A stretch of 64,000 nt of DNA from Aureibaculum luteum (GTDB taxonomy: Bacteria; Bacteroidota; Bacteroidia; Flavobacteriales; Flavobacteriaceae), in contig NZ_QRGD01000001.1 of assembly GCF_003449015.1 (NCBI RefSeq), positions 948,639 through 1,012,638 of the forward strand. Reading direction: 5' to 3'. The translations under genes and the position numbers were made by a program. The notes under the pieces were generated by a model. It was not told where the DNA came from. It saw only the letters and a program-made list of their open reading frames with translations, and made no database searches. This document shows positions 18,354-27,261 of this stretch, one piece after another. Position 1 is the stretch's first letter. Each line of letters opens with the position of its first letter.

Positions 18354-20117
18354 ATGTATAAAAAATCACTTCTTTTCGTTTTATTATTAGCCTTAGCAGT
18401 TACTTTATATTTTAGTCCCAATTTTGAAACCATAGCCGCAGGTGTTGCTATTTTATTATTTGGTATGATAATGTTAGAAGAGGGCTTTAAAGTTTTCACA
18501 AAAGGCCCGCTTCAACAAATTCTAAAAAAAACTACTGACAAACTTTATAAAAGTATAACAACAGGTGCAGTACTAACCACGCTTATTCAATCGAGTTCTT
18601 TAGTTTCAGTCATAACCATTTCTTTTATTAGTGCTGGTTTAATAAGTTTATCATCTGGTATTGGTCTAATATTTGGAGCAAATATAGGAAGCACAACAAC
18701 CGCTTGGTTGGTGGCAGGTTTCGGTCTTAAAATTAAAATTTCTGCATTGGCAATGCCCATGCTTATCTTTGGTTTAATCTTTTCTTTACAGAAAATAAAT
18801 ACACTTAAAGGAATAGGTAACGTACTTATTGGTTTAGGTTTTTTCTTTTTAGGAATTTTTTTTATGAAAGAAGGTTTTGATGTTTTTAGTAACGACATTG
18901 ATTTAACAAAGTATGCTGTTTCTGGTTTTTTAGGTCTGATTTTGTACACAGGTATCGGAATAATTATAACAGTTCTTTTGCAGTCGAGTGCTGCATCTTT
19001 GGTCTTAGTTTTAACTGCATTAGCTGCAGGGCAAATAGAATATGAAAATGCTCTTGCACTAGCTATTGGTGCCAATGTAGGCACTACGATTACAGCTATT
19101 CTCGGATCAATAAGCTCAAACATTGCTGGTAAAAGATTGGCTATAGCACATTTAATATTTAATGTTATAACGGCAACTTTAGCTTTAGCATTTATATATC
19201 CTTTAGGAAATTTAGTAAATTATTTGGCAAATTCATTTGGCATATCAGCAACAGACTATACCCTTAAACTTGCCTTATTTCACACCATATTCAATGTGAT
19301 TGGTGTGCTTATAATGATACCATTTATAAAGAAGCTAGAGCTGTTTTTAGTAAAATATTTTCAAGAAAAACCTAATAGTGATGCAGCAAAACCTCAATAT
19401 TTGAATGAAGCCGTTTTAGCATTTCCAGGGTCAGTTATCAAAGCATTAACGGACGAATCTAAGGACTTATATAAGAATGCCATTTTTGAAATTGTAGCAC
19501 ATGGAATCAATATTCATAGAGAAGATATAAAGTCTCATGAGAAACCTAAAAATATAATTAAAAAATCAACCAAAGACTTAGATATAGCCATTGATGAAGT
19601 ATACCATGCCAAAGTTAAATATATATACGGAGAGATAATACGTTATGCGGCAACCGCTCAAAGTAAATTAAAGCTAACAGAATCTCAAAATACCACTATT
19701 TCAGAAATAAAAATTGCCAACAGAAAAATGGTAGAAATAATAAAAGATGTTAGAGAATTGAACAGAAATGTAAACATGTCTACAACATTAAATAATGAAT
19801 ATTTGATTAAAGAATATAATCTTTATCGAAAAAAGGTATTAAAAGTTCTTAGGGTTATTTATAGATTTAGAAAAGGAGATGACACTAAAAACTATAGTAA
19901 AAAAATGAATAAGCTAAAAGCTGCTGCAAAAGAGAATAAAGCAAAAGGTAACCATTCAATAGACAGTTTAATAAGAAAAGGATTGATTACTCCTGAAATG
20001 GCATCATCACTATTTAATGATTACTCATACGTAAATGATATTATTAAAAAGCTAATTGAAGTGGCTGAGCTATTATATAGCAACAAAGATTCTTTATTAG
20101 AAAACAATCCAGAATAA
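18354..20117 (+). CDS. Na+/phosphate cotransporter family protein with PhoU-like tail
   Basis: A 587-residue protein of the NptA/YjbB group. The membrane part (residues 1-335) contains two copies of the Na/Pi-cotransporter repeat, each with the QSSS motif (TTLIQSSSLVSVI and VLLQSSAASLVLVL) and paired GANIGST/GANVGTT motifs that line the transport path. The cytoplasmic C-terminus (about 350-587) is all-helical and resembles PhoU. It is predicted to move phosphate across the inner membrane coupled to sodium; direction is not certain in bacterial members. It converges on the PiT transporter gene across a shared terminator. Confidence 0.9.
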   Translation: MYKKSLLFVLLLALAVTLYFSPNFETIAAGVAILLFGMIMLEEGFKVFTKGPLQQILKKTTDKLYKSITTGAVLTTLIQSSSLVSVITISFISAGLISLSSGIGLIFGANIGSTTTAWLVAGFGLKIKISALAMPMLIFGLIFSLQKINTLKGIGNVLIGLGFFFLGIFFMKEGFDVFSNDIDLTKYAVSGFLGLILYTGIGIIITVLLQSSAASLVLVLTALAAGQIEYENALALAIGANVGTTITAILGSISSNIAGKRLAIAHLIFNVITATLALAFIYPLGNLVNYLANSFGISATDYTLKLALFHTIFNVIGVLIMIPFIKKLELFLVKYFQEKPNSDAAKPQYLNEAVLAFPGSVIKALTDESKDLYKNAIFEIVAHGINIHREDIKSHEKPKNIIKKSTKDLDIAIDEVYHAKVKYIYGEIIRYAATAQSKLKLTESQNTTISEIKIANRKMVEIIKDVRELNRNVNMSTTLNNEYLIKEYNLYRKKVLKVLRVIYRFRKGDDTKNYSKKMNKLKAAAKENKAKGNHSIDSLIRKGLITPEMASSLFNDYSYVNDIIKKLIEVAELLYSNKDSLLENNPE

Positions 20118-20156
20118 AAAATGGTCTGAGAAATTAAAATTCTCAGACCATTTTTT
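20116..20156. terminator. Bidirectional terminator between Na/Pi and PiT genes
   Basis: Stem ATGGTCTGAGAA / TTCTCAGACCAT with an A-run before it and a T-run after it. It is flanked by convergent stop codons, so it can serve both strands. Confidence 0.92.
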
Positions 20157-20177
20157 ATTTACTGTTAATTAAAGCTT

Positions 20178-22445
20178 TTAACTTTCTGTATTCATCAATT
20201 TAATATTGCGATCGTGCTCACTGTAATAGAGCTCCAATATGTTTATACCCGCCTTAATTAAATCTTTCGTTTCTAATAAAATACTAAAATACAACGTAGT
20301 GTTTTTCGGACTCGATTCTATCGTTCTTGTACGTTCTACTTGTTGATGAATAGCATTTTCGACATGGTCTAATAAAGCTTGTTTGTCATTTATTAAGTCT
20401 GGTACAATTTTATCAAAAGAACGAGAATCAAATACCTCTCTTGTTTTATCAAATAAAGAAACGAGTTGGTCGTTAATCTCAATCAATTCATCCGCTTGTT
20501 TTTTCTTTAATGGTCTATGATTATTATTGATATGTTTATGACTGACTTTAGAAATAAAACTAGCCGATTGTGCCATATCTTGTAAATTACCAATAACATC
20601 AATATAAAATTTACTAGCCCCTAAATAAGAGTCATCTAAATTTTTAATAAAGTAAAACATATTATTCTGTAAGCCCTCAATTTCATTTTCCAACTTAATT
20701 ACAGTACTTTTTGCTTTCTTAAGACTCGACAAATCTTCATTTATCAATCCGTCAATAGTACTTTTATTTATTTTACTTATTCTTTTTAATGCTTTTGAAA
20801 TATTGTCTGCACTCTCTTCAATAACACCATGAATGGAGTTACTTTCAGCTTTACTCAAACTGTCTTCCGCTTTAATTTCTCTTCCTTTTTTAATATGTTT
20901 AATATAATTTCTGGCCAACAATAAAACGGCAACTAATAAAAGTATTGCTATCATAGTTACACCTCCCAAATGGATTAAATAAGCTATGGTACCAGCAGCA
21001 ATAAAAGCACTTATTGCAGTACCAAACCAACCTCCAATTACATTTAGAACACCAGCAACTCTATAAACAGCACTTTCGCTTCCCCAAGCTCTATCTGCCA
21101 AAGAAGTACCCATAGCAACCATAAAAGTAACATAGGTAGTTGACAATGGTAATTTCATTGAAGTAGCTAATGATATTAAAATACTTGCTACCATTAAATT
21201 AACTGCAGCACGCACCATATCAAATGCAGGCAACTCATGCTCTTTACCTTTAACTAGTTTAATAACAGGCTTTTCAAATTGTTTTTCTACATGATTTTGA
21301 ATAGGTGCTGGTATCACTGAATTCGTATATTTTGAAACAAGAATAGAGGCTCTTACTAAGCTTCTAGATATAAAATTAGGGTTAAAACGTTCTTGGGTTT
21401 CTCCTTGACTCGATAAATCTAAAGATGTTTTAACGACACTCTTGGCTTTGCTAGAAAACCAAAGTGTTAAAACCATAATAAGGCCCGCACCTAACAACAA
21501 AAATGTTGGAGTTTGCACTTTTTCAGCCAATGATGACATCGGGAAATCTATCGCAGCAATACCTGAAGCCGCCCATGTTTCATAAGATTGCCAAGCGGCA
21601 ATAGGTACTCCAATAAAATTAACTAAATCATTACCAGCAAATGCTAATGCTAAAGCAAAAGTACCCACTAAAATAATCAGTTTATAAATATTTTGCTTAA
21701 AGACTTTTACAAAAATATAAGATAACAACGTCCATAAAGCAAAACTCCCTAACAATATAAATATGGTTTTACCTTCAATAAGGTGTTCTATTTCTTTATA
21801 ATAGTCTGTTCCTTTTAGACCTTTAATAAATATAAAATAAGTAATTGCAGCCAAGGCAAAACCTCCAAAAATAGCACCTACCCATTTGGCTTTACGTTCA
21901 AAGTTAAAAGACAACAAGACTCTGGAAACATATTGGACCAGGGCTCCAATAGAAAATGCAATTACCACTGAGAGCAGAATACCTATGATAATTTCAGTAG
22001 CTTTATCAGTGTTTATATATTTACCCAATTCTGAAATAGAATCGCCATTAGCCGCTATTTTAATAAGTGCCATTGCTACTGCAGCACCTAATAATTCAAA
22101 CACAATAGATACGGTAGTTGATGTTGGCATCCCTAACGTGTTAAAAAAATCGAGCAATAATATATCAGTAATCATTACTGCCATAAAAATGATCATGATT
22201 TCATTGAAATAAAACTCGCTTGGAACAAATATTCCTTTTCGAGCAACCTCCATCATACCACTAGAAAAAACAGCTCCAAATGCGACACCTAAGCTAGCAA
22301 CTATCATAATCGTTCTGAAGGATATGGCTTTAGAACCAATAGCCGAATTCAAAAAGTTAACAGCATCATTACTGACACCCACTACTAAGTCTGCAATTGC
22401 CAAAATAGCAAGTGCAACAATCATCATAATGTAAGGATTTTCCAT
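20178..22445 (-). CDS. Inorganic phosphate transporter, PiT/PHO4 family, with C-terminal PhoU-like domain
   Basis: A 755-residue low-affinity phosphate permease. The two PHO4 signature regions are visible: GVSNDAVNFLNSAIGSKA near residue 23 and the related FAGNDLVNFIGVPIAAW near 268. Membrane helices extend to about residue 510. A cytoplasmic helical domain (about 530-755) resembles PhoU and is longer than in Escherichia coli PitA. It is the second gene after the porin on the same strand, 70 bases downstream, so the pair likely forms an outer-to-inner membrane phosphate route. The Pho-like repeats at 23840-23877 would control both. Confidence 0.93.
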   Translation of the reverse strand: MENPYIMMIVALAILAIADLVVGVSNDAVNFLNSAIGSKAISFRTIMIVASLGVAFGAVFSSGMMEVARKGIFVPSEFYFNEIMIIFMAVMITDILLLDFFNTLGMPTSTTVSIVFELLGAAVAMALIKIAANGDSISELGKYINTDKATEIIIGILLSVVIAFSIGALVQYVSRVLLSFNFERKAKWVGAIFGGFALAAITYFIFIKGLKGTDYYKEIEHLIEGKTIFILLGSFALWTLLSYIFVKVFKQNIYKLIILVGTFALALAFAGNDLVNFIGVPIAAWQSYETWAASGIAAIDFPMSSLAEKVQTPTFLLLGAGLIMVLTLWFSSKAKSVVKTSLDLSSQGETQERFNPNFISRSLVRASILVSKYTNSVIPAPIQNHVEKQFEKPVIKLVKGKEHELPAFDMVRAAVNLMVASILISLATSMKLPLSTTYVTFMVAMGTSLADRAWGSESAVYRVAGVLNVIGGWFGTAISAFIAAGTIAYLIHLGGVTMIAILLLVAVLLLARNYIKHIKKGREIKAEDSLSKAESNSIHGVIEESADNISKALKRISKINKSTIDGLINEDLSSLKKAKSTVIKLENEIEGLQNNMFYFIKNLDDSYLGASKFYIDVIGNLQDMAQSASFISKVSHKHINNNHRPLKKKQADELIEINDQLVSLFDKTREVFDSRSFDKIVPDLINDKQALLDHVENAIHQQVERTRTIESSPKNTTLYFSILLETKDLIKAGINILELYYSEHDRNIKLMNTES

Positions 22446-22515
22446 ATCTAATATTTAGTGTGCAAAAGTGTATATTTTTATTTACGTGTATATTAACTAA
22501 TAGTTATATTTTATT

Positions 22516-23724
22516 TTAAAAATCAATCTGAAATCTTGCCTGAAAAACGTTTACATTACCTGCGTTTTTTATATCCGCATTTACATAGTTAAACATTATT
22601 CTAGTTGCTGGATTTAAGTACCAATTTAAGCCCAATGTGATACTCGCTTGTTCACCGCCATAAATATCTTTACTATTCAAATCAGAATTTGAATATCGTA
22701 AGGCAACTTCCCAAGCACCCAAACCACCTTCTTTACCGGTAAAATTATTCTTTGGCTTAACTCTATCAAAACCTTTATACGAACTTTTATAAACTTTCTG
22801 TTCACCAGTTAAAAAGTAACTTACTAGGCCATAATAACTAGAAAAGTTATAATTGGTATCACCTTTTAATGCTGTTCTTAAATACTCTGTTTGAAAAGAT
22901 AATGGACCTGTTGCAAATACACCTTCAAAATTAACCATATTTAGGTTCTTTACATTTTCAATTAATTCAGTGTCAATATACTTCTTATTACTTAAATGTG
23001 CTTCTGGTCTTGCAGAAATTCTATATTGATTTAAACCAGGCTTTCTAAAACTATACCCTAAACCTACATGTAATAATTGGTTGTCTGTTTTTATTGGAAG
23101 TCCTGTTAATCTGCCTGTAAAAACATATCCGTCATTAGCCATTAAATCATTTCCATTTCCTCCTGCATTTCGAAAAAGACCGGCTTGTACACTAAGTCTA
23201 TCTTTCAAAAAATCATTCAATAAAAGGATTCCATTGTTACGCGTAGGAGAAAAATCATTAAGTACAGCACGTTCCATAAACGTAATATATTTACTGCCTG
23301 TAAGCGATTCAAATCGTAATGGTTCTTTTAAATTTCCTACTCTTATGGTACCTACTACTGGTATATCTCTGATACCTAAATAAACATCTTTAAATGCTAC
23401 TTCTCCACTTTCAAATCCTAAATCTAGAATAAATTCAATATTTTTATAAAGTAGACCGGATAAAAAGATTCTAGTACGTCTAAATTCTGTTGCACTTGTA
23501 GTTAATAATTGTCCGTAAACATCATCTAAAGTTTCATTTTGAGATAAAAAAGCATGATCAACCATTATTCTACCTCCAAATTTTAATTGAAAATTATCAT
23601 CAGCACTTTTCAATTTAAATCCATTGTCCCATTTAAAACTAAAAGGATTAGATTCTTTTTCTTGTGCAAAAGCAGTTAAGGAAACTAAACAAATAAGGGA
23701 TAATAATAGATTCTTTGATTTCAT
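22516..23724 (-). CDS. Phosphate-selective porin O/P family outer-membrane protein
   Basis: A 402-residue exported barrel protein with signal peptide to LTAFAQ (residue 21). The mature part opens with FKWDNGFKLKSADDNFQLKFGGRIMVDHAF, typical of the OprO/OprP group, and ends in the aromatic QARFQIDF as outer-membrane barrels do. Members form trimeric channels selective for phosphate or polyphosphate; selectivity here is inferred from the family and from the PiT gene downstream. It is the first gene of the porin-PiT operon. Confidence 0.88.
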   Translation of the reverse strand: MKSKNLLLSLICLVSLTAFAQEKESNPFSFKWDNGFKLKSADDNFQLKFGGRIMVDHAFLSQNETLDDVYGQLLTTSATEFRRTRIFLSGLLYKNIEFILDLGFESGEVAFKDVYLGIRDIPVVGTIRVGNLKEPLRFESLTGSKYITFMERAVLNDFSPTRNNGILLLNDFLKDRLSVQAGLFRNAGGNGNDLMANDGYVFTGRLTGLPIKTDNQLLHVGLGYSFRKPGLNQYRISARPEAHLSNKKYIDTELIENVKNLNMVNFEGVFATGPLSFQTEYLRTALKGDTNYNFSSYYGLVSYFLTGEQKVYKSSYKGFDRVKPKNNFTGKEGGLGAWEVALRYSNSDLNSKDIYGGEQASITLGLNWYLNPATRIMFNYVNADIKNAGNVNVFQARFQIDF

Positions 23725-23839
23725 CTATCGGATAGATTCGTAGTGGTTAATTGTTCGCAAGTTATTTTAATTAATGTAAAAAATAAAATTTTACTGCTTT
23801 TATTTACATTGCTAATAATCAGAGCATTACATTTTCAAT

Positions 23840-23877
23840 GTTAATTTAAAGTTAACAAAATGTTGTGTAATTGTAAA
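23840..23877 (-). promoter_or_regulatory. Four TTAAC-like repeats, 11-bp period, upstream of porin-PiT operon
   Basis: On the minus strand the units TTTAC, ACAAC, TTAAC and TTAAC start exactly 11 bp apart (plus-strand positions 23873-23877, 23862-23866, 23851-23855, 23840-23844). The 11-bp direct-repeat period is the hallmark of PhoB/PhoP boxes. The array points towards the porin start at 23724. A second array of the same design precedes the beta-helix lipoprotein gene. The -7 box behind this copy is poor (TAATGCTC at about 23822-23829). Confidence 0.5.
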
Positions 23878-23923
23878 ACAATTTATACTTTAATACCGTT
23901 AATGTTAAGTAAATACTAAAATT

Positions 23924-24283
23924 ATGAAAAAAATAGCTGTTCTATTAATTGTCTTTTGTGTGAGTTTTTCTTTTGCTCAACAAAAAGATAATAAAGTGAA
24001 ATTAGAAAAAAAGGGAGATGTAACAGAAGCTACTTTTTACTATGACAATGGGGAAATTGATCAACAAGGCTTTTTTAAAGAAGGTAAACTACATGGAACA
24101 TGGACTAGCTATAATTTAACTGGTGAAAAAATTGCCATAGGTAATTATGAGTCAGGTAAAAAAGTAGGAAAATGGATATTTAAAACGAATGATGTTTTAA
24201 AAGAAGTTGATTATTCAAACGATCAAATAGAAAAAGTCAATTCTTGGTCTCGTGATACGGAAATAGCATCAAAAAACGAGTAA
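23924..24283 (+). CDS. Small secreted MORN-repeat (YwqK-like) protein
   Basis: A 119-residue exported protein; the signal peptide ends at SFSFAQ (about residue 19). The mature part has three MORN-like repeats: YDNGEIDQQGFFKEGKLHG, YNLTGEKIAIGNYESGKKVG and the WIFKTNDVLKEVDYSN segment. Databases often call such proteins 'YwqK antitoxin', but secreted Bacteroidota members have no known toxin partner, and none is encoded next to it. It is divergent from the porin and converges on the TonB receptor. The function is unknown. Confidence 0.75.
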   Translation: MKKIAVLLIVFCVSFSFAQQKDNKVKLEKKGDVTEATFYYDNGEIDQQGFFKEGKLHGTWTSYNLTGEKIAIGNYESGKKVGKWIFKTNDVLKEVDYSNDQIEKVNSWSRDTEIASKNE

Positions 24284-24303
24284 AATAATTTACAAAATAA
24301 ATG

Positions 24304-24331
24304 AAAAAAGGAGCCCTAGAGCTCCTTTTTT
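24304..24331. terminator. Terminator between the MORN gene and the TonB receptor gene
   Basis: AAAAAAGGAGC and GCTCCTTTTTT form an 11-bp stem with a 6-base loop and U-runs in either orientation. It can serve both convergent genes. Confidence 0.9.
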
Positions 24332-24342
24332 CATTTTAGAAT

Positions 24343-27147
24343 TTAAAATTTTATACTATATCCTAATGAAATAGAAGTACCAGGGTTTCTGCTAGAAAAT
24401 AGTTGATCTGCTGCATTATAGGACTCATAAATACTTTCTTTTTTAGAGCCTAATAGATTTGTAATCTTAAAGCTTAGATTCGACTTTCTGTCTTTACCTA
24501 TTGATTTGTTAAATGTAAAATTTAAACTATTAAAAGGCTTTGTAAACACATCTGGATTTGCACCTCCAACAACTTCTAACGTCTTTCCTTGTACATTATA
24601 AAAGATTCCTGTTTGCAAACCTATTTTATCATTATCATAATCTAAACCAGCATTAATTAAATATGGTGATTGACCTTGAAGCTCTCTAGTATCGTCAACC
24701 TCTTCTCCTGGTCTTGCGGTATTTGTACGCAAAGCAAACTCGTCAGTACCCATTTTTAATTTTGATTGTATAACTGAGGCATTTAAGTTAAACCTAAAAT
24801 TTTCCAGGCTCGAAGATAAAAAACTTAAGTTTTTTCTATATTCTATTTCTGCTCCTATCACATCAGCTTCACCTAAATTTTGCGGTGTAAAATTATCTAA
24901 CGCGGATTGGAAGTAAGTTAACTCAATTGGATCTTTAAACGATTTGTAAAATCCACTAACGGCAAACAATTCAGAATTCTCTCCATAAACTTCATAACGT
25001 AAATCAATATTATTAATATAAGTCGGTTTCAAATCTATGTTTCCTATATAAGTGATATCAGAAAGAGCGTCAAAAATTTCCGCATTTGATGCTTCTTTAA
25101 ACGAAGGACGAGCTGTAGTTCTTGCATAAGATAATCGTATGTTTTTATTATCTTTTAAGGCATAGATAAAGTTAACCGATGGAAATAAATCAAATTTATT
25201 AATAATAGATGCATTATTTAATACAGTACCACAACTGTTTTCACCTGTATAGTTTATCATAAAATTTTCTACTCTTACACCAACTATCGTTTTTAGCTTA
25301 TCACCTAAATTAAATTCATTAGAAATATAACCAGCCATATTTATTTGATTAGATTCAAAAATATTAACAGGATCTACAACTGAAGTATTTCTTATAAAAG
25401 AGCCTTCTTGATCACTGGTTGTCCATAAATTTTCATCTGCTAAGATAGCATCAGCATCACCATTAAAACCAGTTGGACCAGTAATACCAATTCTGAAAGT
25501 ATAAATGTTATAAGTTCTTTGTTTATAAGAACCGTATGCACCCACTTTTAGTTTAGCATCTTTTTGTAATAAACTATATTTTCTAGTTATATCTAACTTA
25601 CCTACATGATTTTCTTCTTCTAAGTTTCTCCAAATTCTTCTTGGTTCACTATTTTGTGGAATACTAAAACTACCATCTTCTTCAATTCTAAATGAAGTTG
25701 CACGTACATCCTTATCGTAAATTGTAGATAATGTTGAAGCCAACTTCCATTCGGTTTTCCATGAGGCATCATTATTTGTATGCGTACCCGACAGCAAACC
25801 GTTGGTAATTGATCTTTCTGTATACACTAAGCTATTCTTTATTGCCAAAGCAAAATCTCCTTCATTTAGTTCTTGGTCAAATAAACCTGCACTTGATTCA
25901 CCATTTTGAATACGCATTACATTAATTTTATACTTAGAACGATCTGTTTTATATGACAAACCCACCAAACCACTAAGTACTACATTTTGTTCCCCTAAAT
26001 TACCTTTTTGACCTTTACTTAAAGGCATTTCTATATTGGATGTATTTGGGTCCTTTCTATAAAAATTATTCTGAGCATTCTCATAAAAATTTGTTTCATT
26101 TTTATAAGATACAGAAGCAATATAACCCAATCTATGATCCTTCTTTCCAATAGTGTATTGATTACCTGCTGTTAACCCAATACTATAGTCCATTGTGCTA
26201 TTTGATTCAAGAGCCGCTAAATTTGGATTAAACCTTTTTGTGATTTCTGTTAATACGGCACTATTATCAAAAGTATTTGGTATTGGCTGATAAGGACTTA
26301 TTGGTAAGGCCCTTGTACCATCATCATAACCTAGGAAATCAGTATTACCACCATCATAATTTAAAAAATTACTTTTAAAGTGCATATCAGGATTATATGA
26401 ACCACTTAATGATAGGCTAAACTCTTTTTTAGAAGGAAATTCTTTGGTAACAATATCAACAATACCACCTGTAAAATCTGCAGGCAGATCTGCTGTTGCT
26501 GATTTTACTACGATTATGTTGTCGATAATATTTGTTGGAAAAATATCCATTTGTATCGTATTTCTATCAGGGTCTAATCCCGGAACATCCACACCATTTA
26601 AAATAGTTTTGGTGTACCTATCACCTAAACCACGAACATAAACGTATTTACCTCCCTGAATAGACACCCCCGGAACACTTTTAACGGCATTTGCCAAGTC
26701 ACTGGCACCTAATTTTTTAAAATTTTGAGATGAAATACCATCTAGTAAATTAACCGACCTCCTTTGAATATTTAATACTGAAGATTCTGTATTACGAGCC
26801 GTTTCTGCAGTAATAATTACCTCATCAAGAGTCCCTGAAGCTTCGTTCAAAGTTATATCTAAAACAGTAACATCATCTGGCTTTACAACCACTTCAGTAA
26901 CTTCGGTAGTTTCAAATCCTAAAAATTTAAAAACAACGAGATATGTTCCTGCTTCTAATTCCATTGAATACATTCCTTCAAAATCTGATGTTGTTCCTTT
27001 ATCAGAATCTTTAATTAGAACTGTTGCAAAGGGTAAAACATCGTTTATTTCACCATCTTTAATTGTACCTGATAACGTACCCTTCTGGGCATTTAACAAA
27101 TTAATAATTAAAGTAAAAGTTATGAATAGTATAAATTTAATTTTCAT
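24343..27147 (-). CDS. TonB-dependent outer-membrane receptor with carboxypeptidase-like regulatory domain
   Basis: A 934-residue receptor. It has a signal peptide (1-20), a carboxypeptidase-regulatory-like beta-sandwich (about 22-105), a plug domain (about 115-235) with LGASDLANAVKSVPGVSI and GLGDRYTKTILNGVDVP, and a 22-strand barrel to the terminal SLGYSIKF. It imports a ligand using energy from TonB-ExbBD. It follows the beta-helix lipoprotein gene on the same strand with 114 bases between them, and a hairpin lies in that gap. Position in the phosphate region suggests a phosphorus-containing ligand, but the sequence alone does not show the substrate. Confidence 0.94.
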   Translation of the reverse strand: MKIKFILFITFTLIINLLNAQKGTLSGTIKDGEINDVLPFATVLIKDSDKGTTSDFEGMYSMELEAGTYLVVFKFLGFETTEVTEVVVKPDDVTVLDITLNEASGTLDEVIITAETARNTESSVLNIQRRSVNLLDGISSQNFKKLGASDLANAVKSVPGVSIQGGKYVYVRGLGDRYTKTILNGVDVPGLDPDRNTIQMDIFPTNIIDNIIVVKSATADLPADFTGGIVDIVTKEFPSKKEFSLSLSGSYNPDMHFKSNFLNYDGGNTDFLGYDDGTRALPISPYQPIPNTFDNSAVLTEITKRFNPNLAALESNSTMDYSIGLTAGNQYTIGKKDHRLGYIASVSYKNETNFYENAQNNFYRKDPNTSNIEMPLSKGQKGNLGEQNVVLSGLVGLSYKTDRSKYKINVMRIQNGESSAGLFDQELNEGDFALAIKNSLVYTERSITNGLLSGTHTNNDASWKTEWKLASTLSTIYDKDVRATSFRIEEDGSFSIPQNSEPRRIWRNLEEENHVGKLDITRKYSLLQKDAKLKVGAYGSYKQRTYNIYTFRIGITGPTGFNGDADAILADENLWTTSDQEGSFIRNTSVVDPVNIFESNQINMAGYISNEFNLGDKLKTIVGVRVENFMINYTGENSCGTVLNNASIINKFDLFPSVNFIYALKDNKNIRLSYARTTARPSFKEASNAEIFDALSDITYIGNIDLKPTYINNIDLRYEVYGENSELFAVSGFYKSFKDPIELTYFQSALDNFTPQNLGEADVIGAEIEYRKNLSFLSSSLENFRFNLNASVIQSKLKMGTDEFALRTNTARPGEEVDDTRELQGQSPYLINAGLDYDNDKIGLQTGIFYNVQGKTLEVVGGANPDVFTKPFNSLNFTFNKSIGKDRKSNLSFKITNLLGSKKESIYESYNAADQLFSSRNPGTSISLGYSIKF

Positions 27148-27205
27148 GTTATTTTATATTATAAAGCATTTGAAGATGTTCTCTTTCTTGTAAACACTTT
27201 AAATA

Positions 27206-27237
27206 TCAATTGCTCATACCATAGTATGAGCAATTGA
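27206..27237. repeat. Perfect hairpin between lipoprotein and TonB receptor genes
   Basis: Arms 27206-27218 and 27225-27237 are perfectly complementary (13 bp, extendable to 14) around a short loop. No T-run follows on either strand, so it is not a standard terminator. It lies between two genes of one minus-strand operon and may stabilise or punctuate the message. Confidence 0.6.
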
Positions 27238-27261
27238 ATAATTCAAATTATTAATTTTAGT

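Noticed and set aside
18587-19123. Long minus-strand frame inside the Na/Pi transporter gene
   Set aside because: It is antisense to a gene with clear family motifs, and its protein is low-complexity Ile/Lys/Pro without domains.
23924-24283. Toxin-antitoxin system suggested by the name 'YwqK antitoxin'
   Set aside because: No toxin gene is near either YwqK-like gene, and both proteins are exported, which does not fit an antitoxin.
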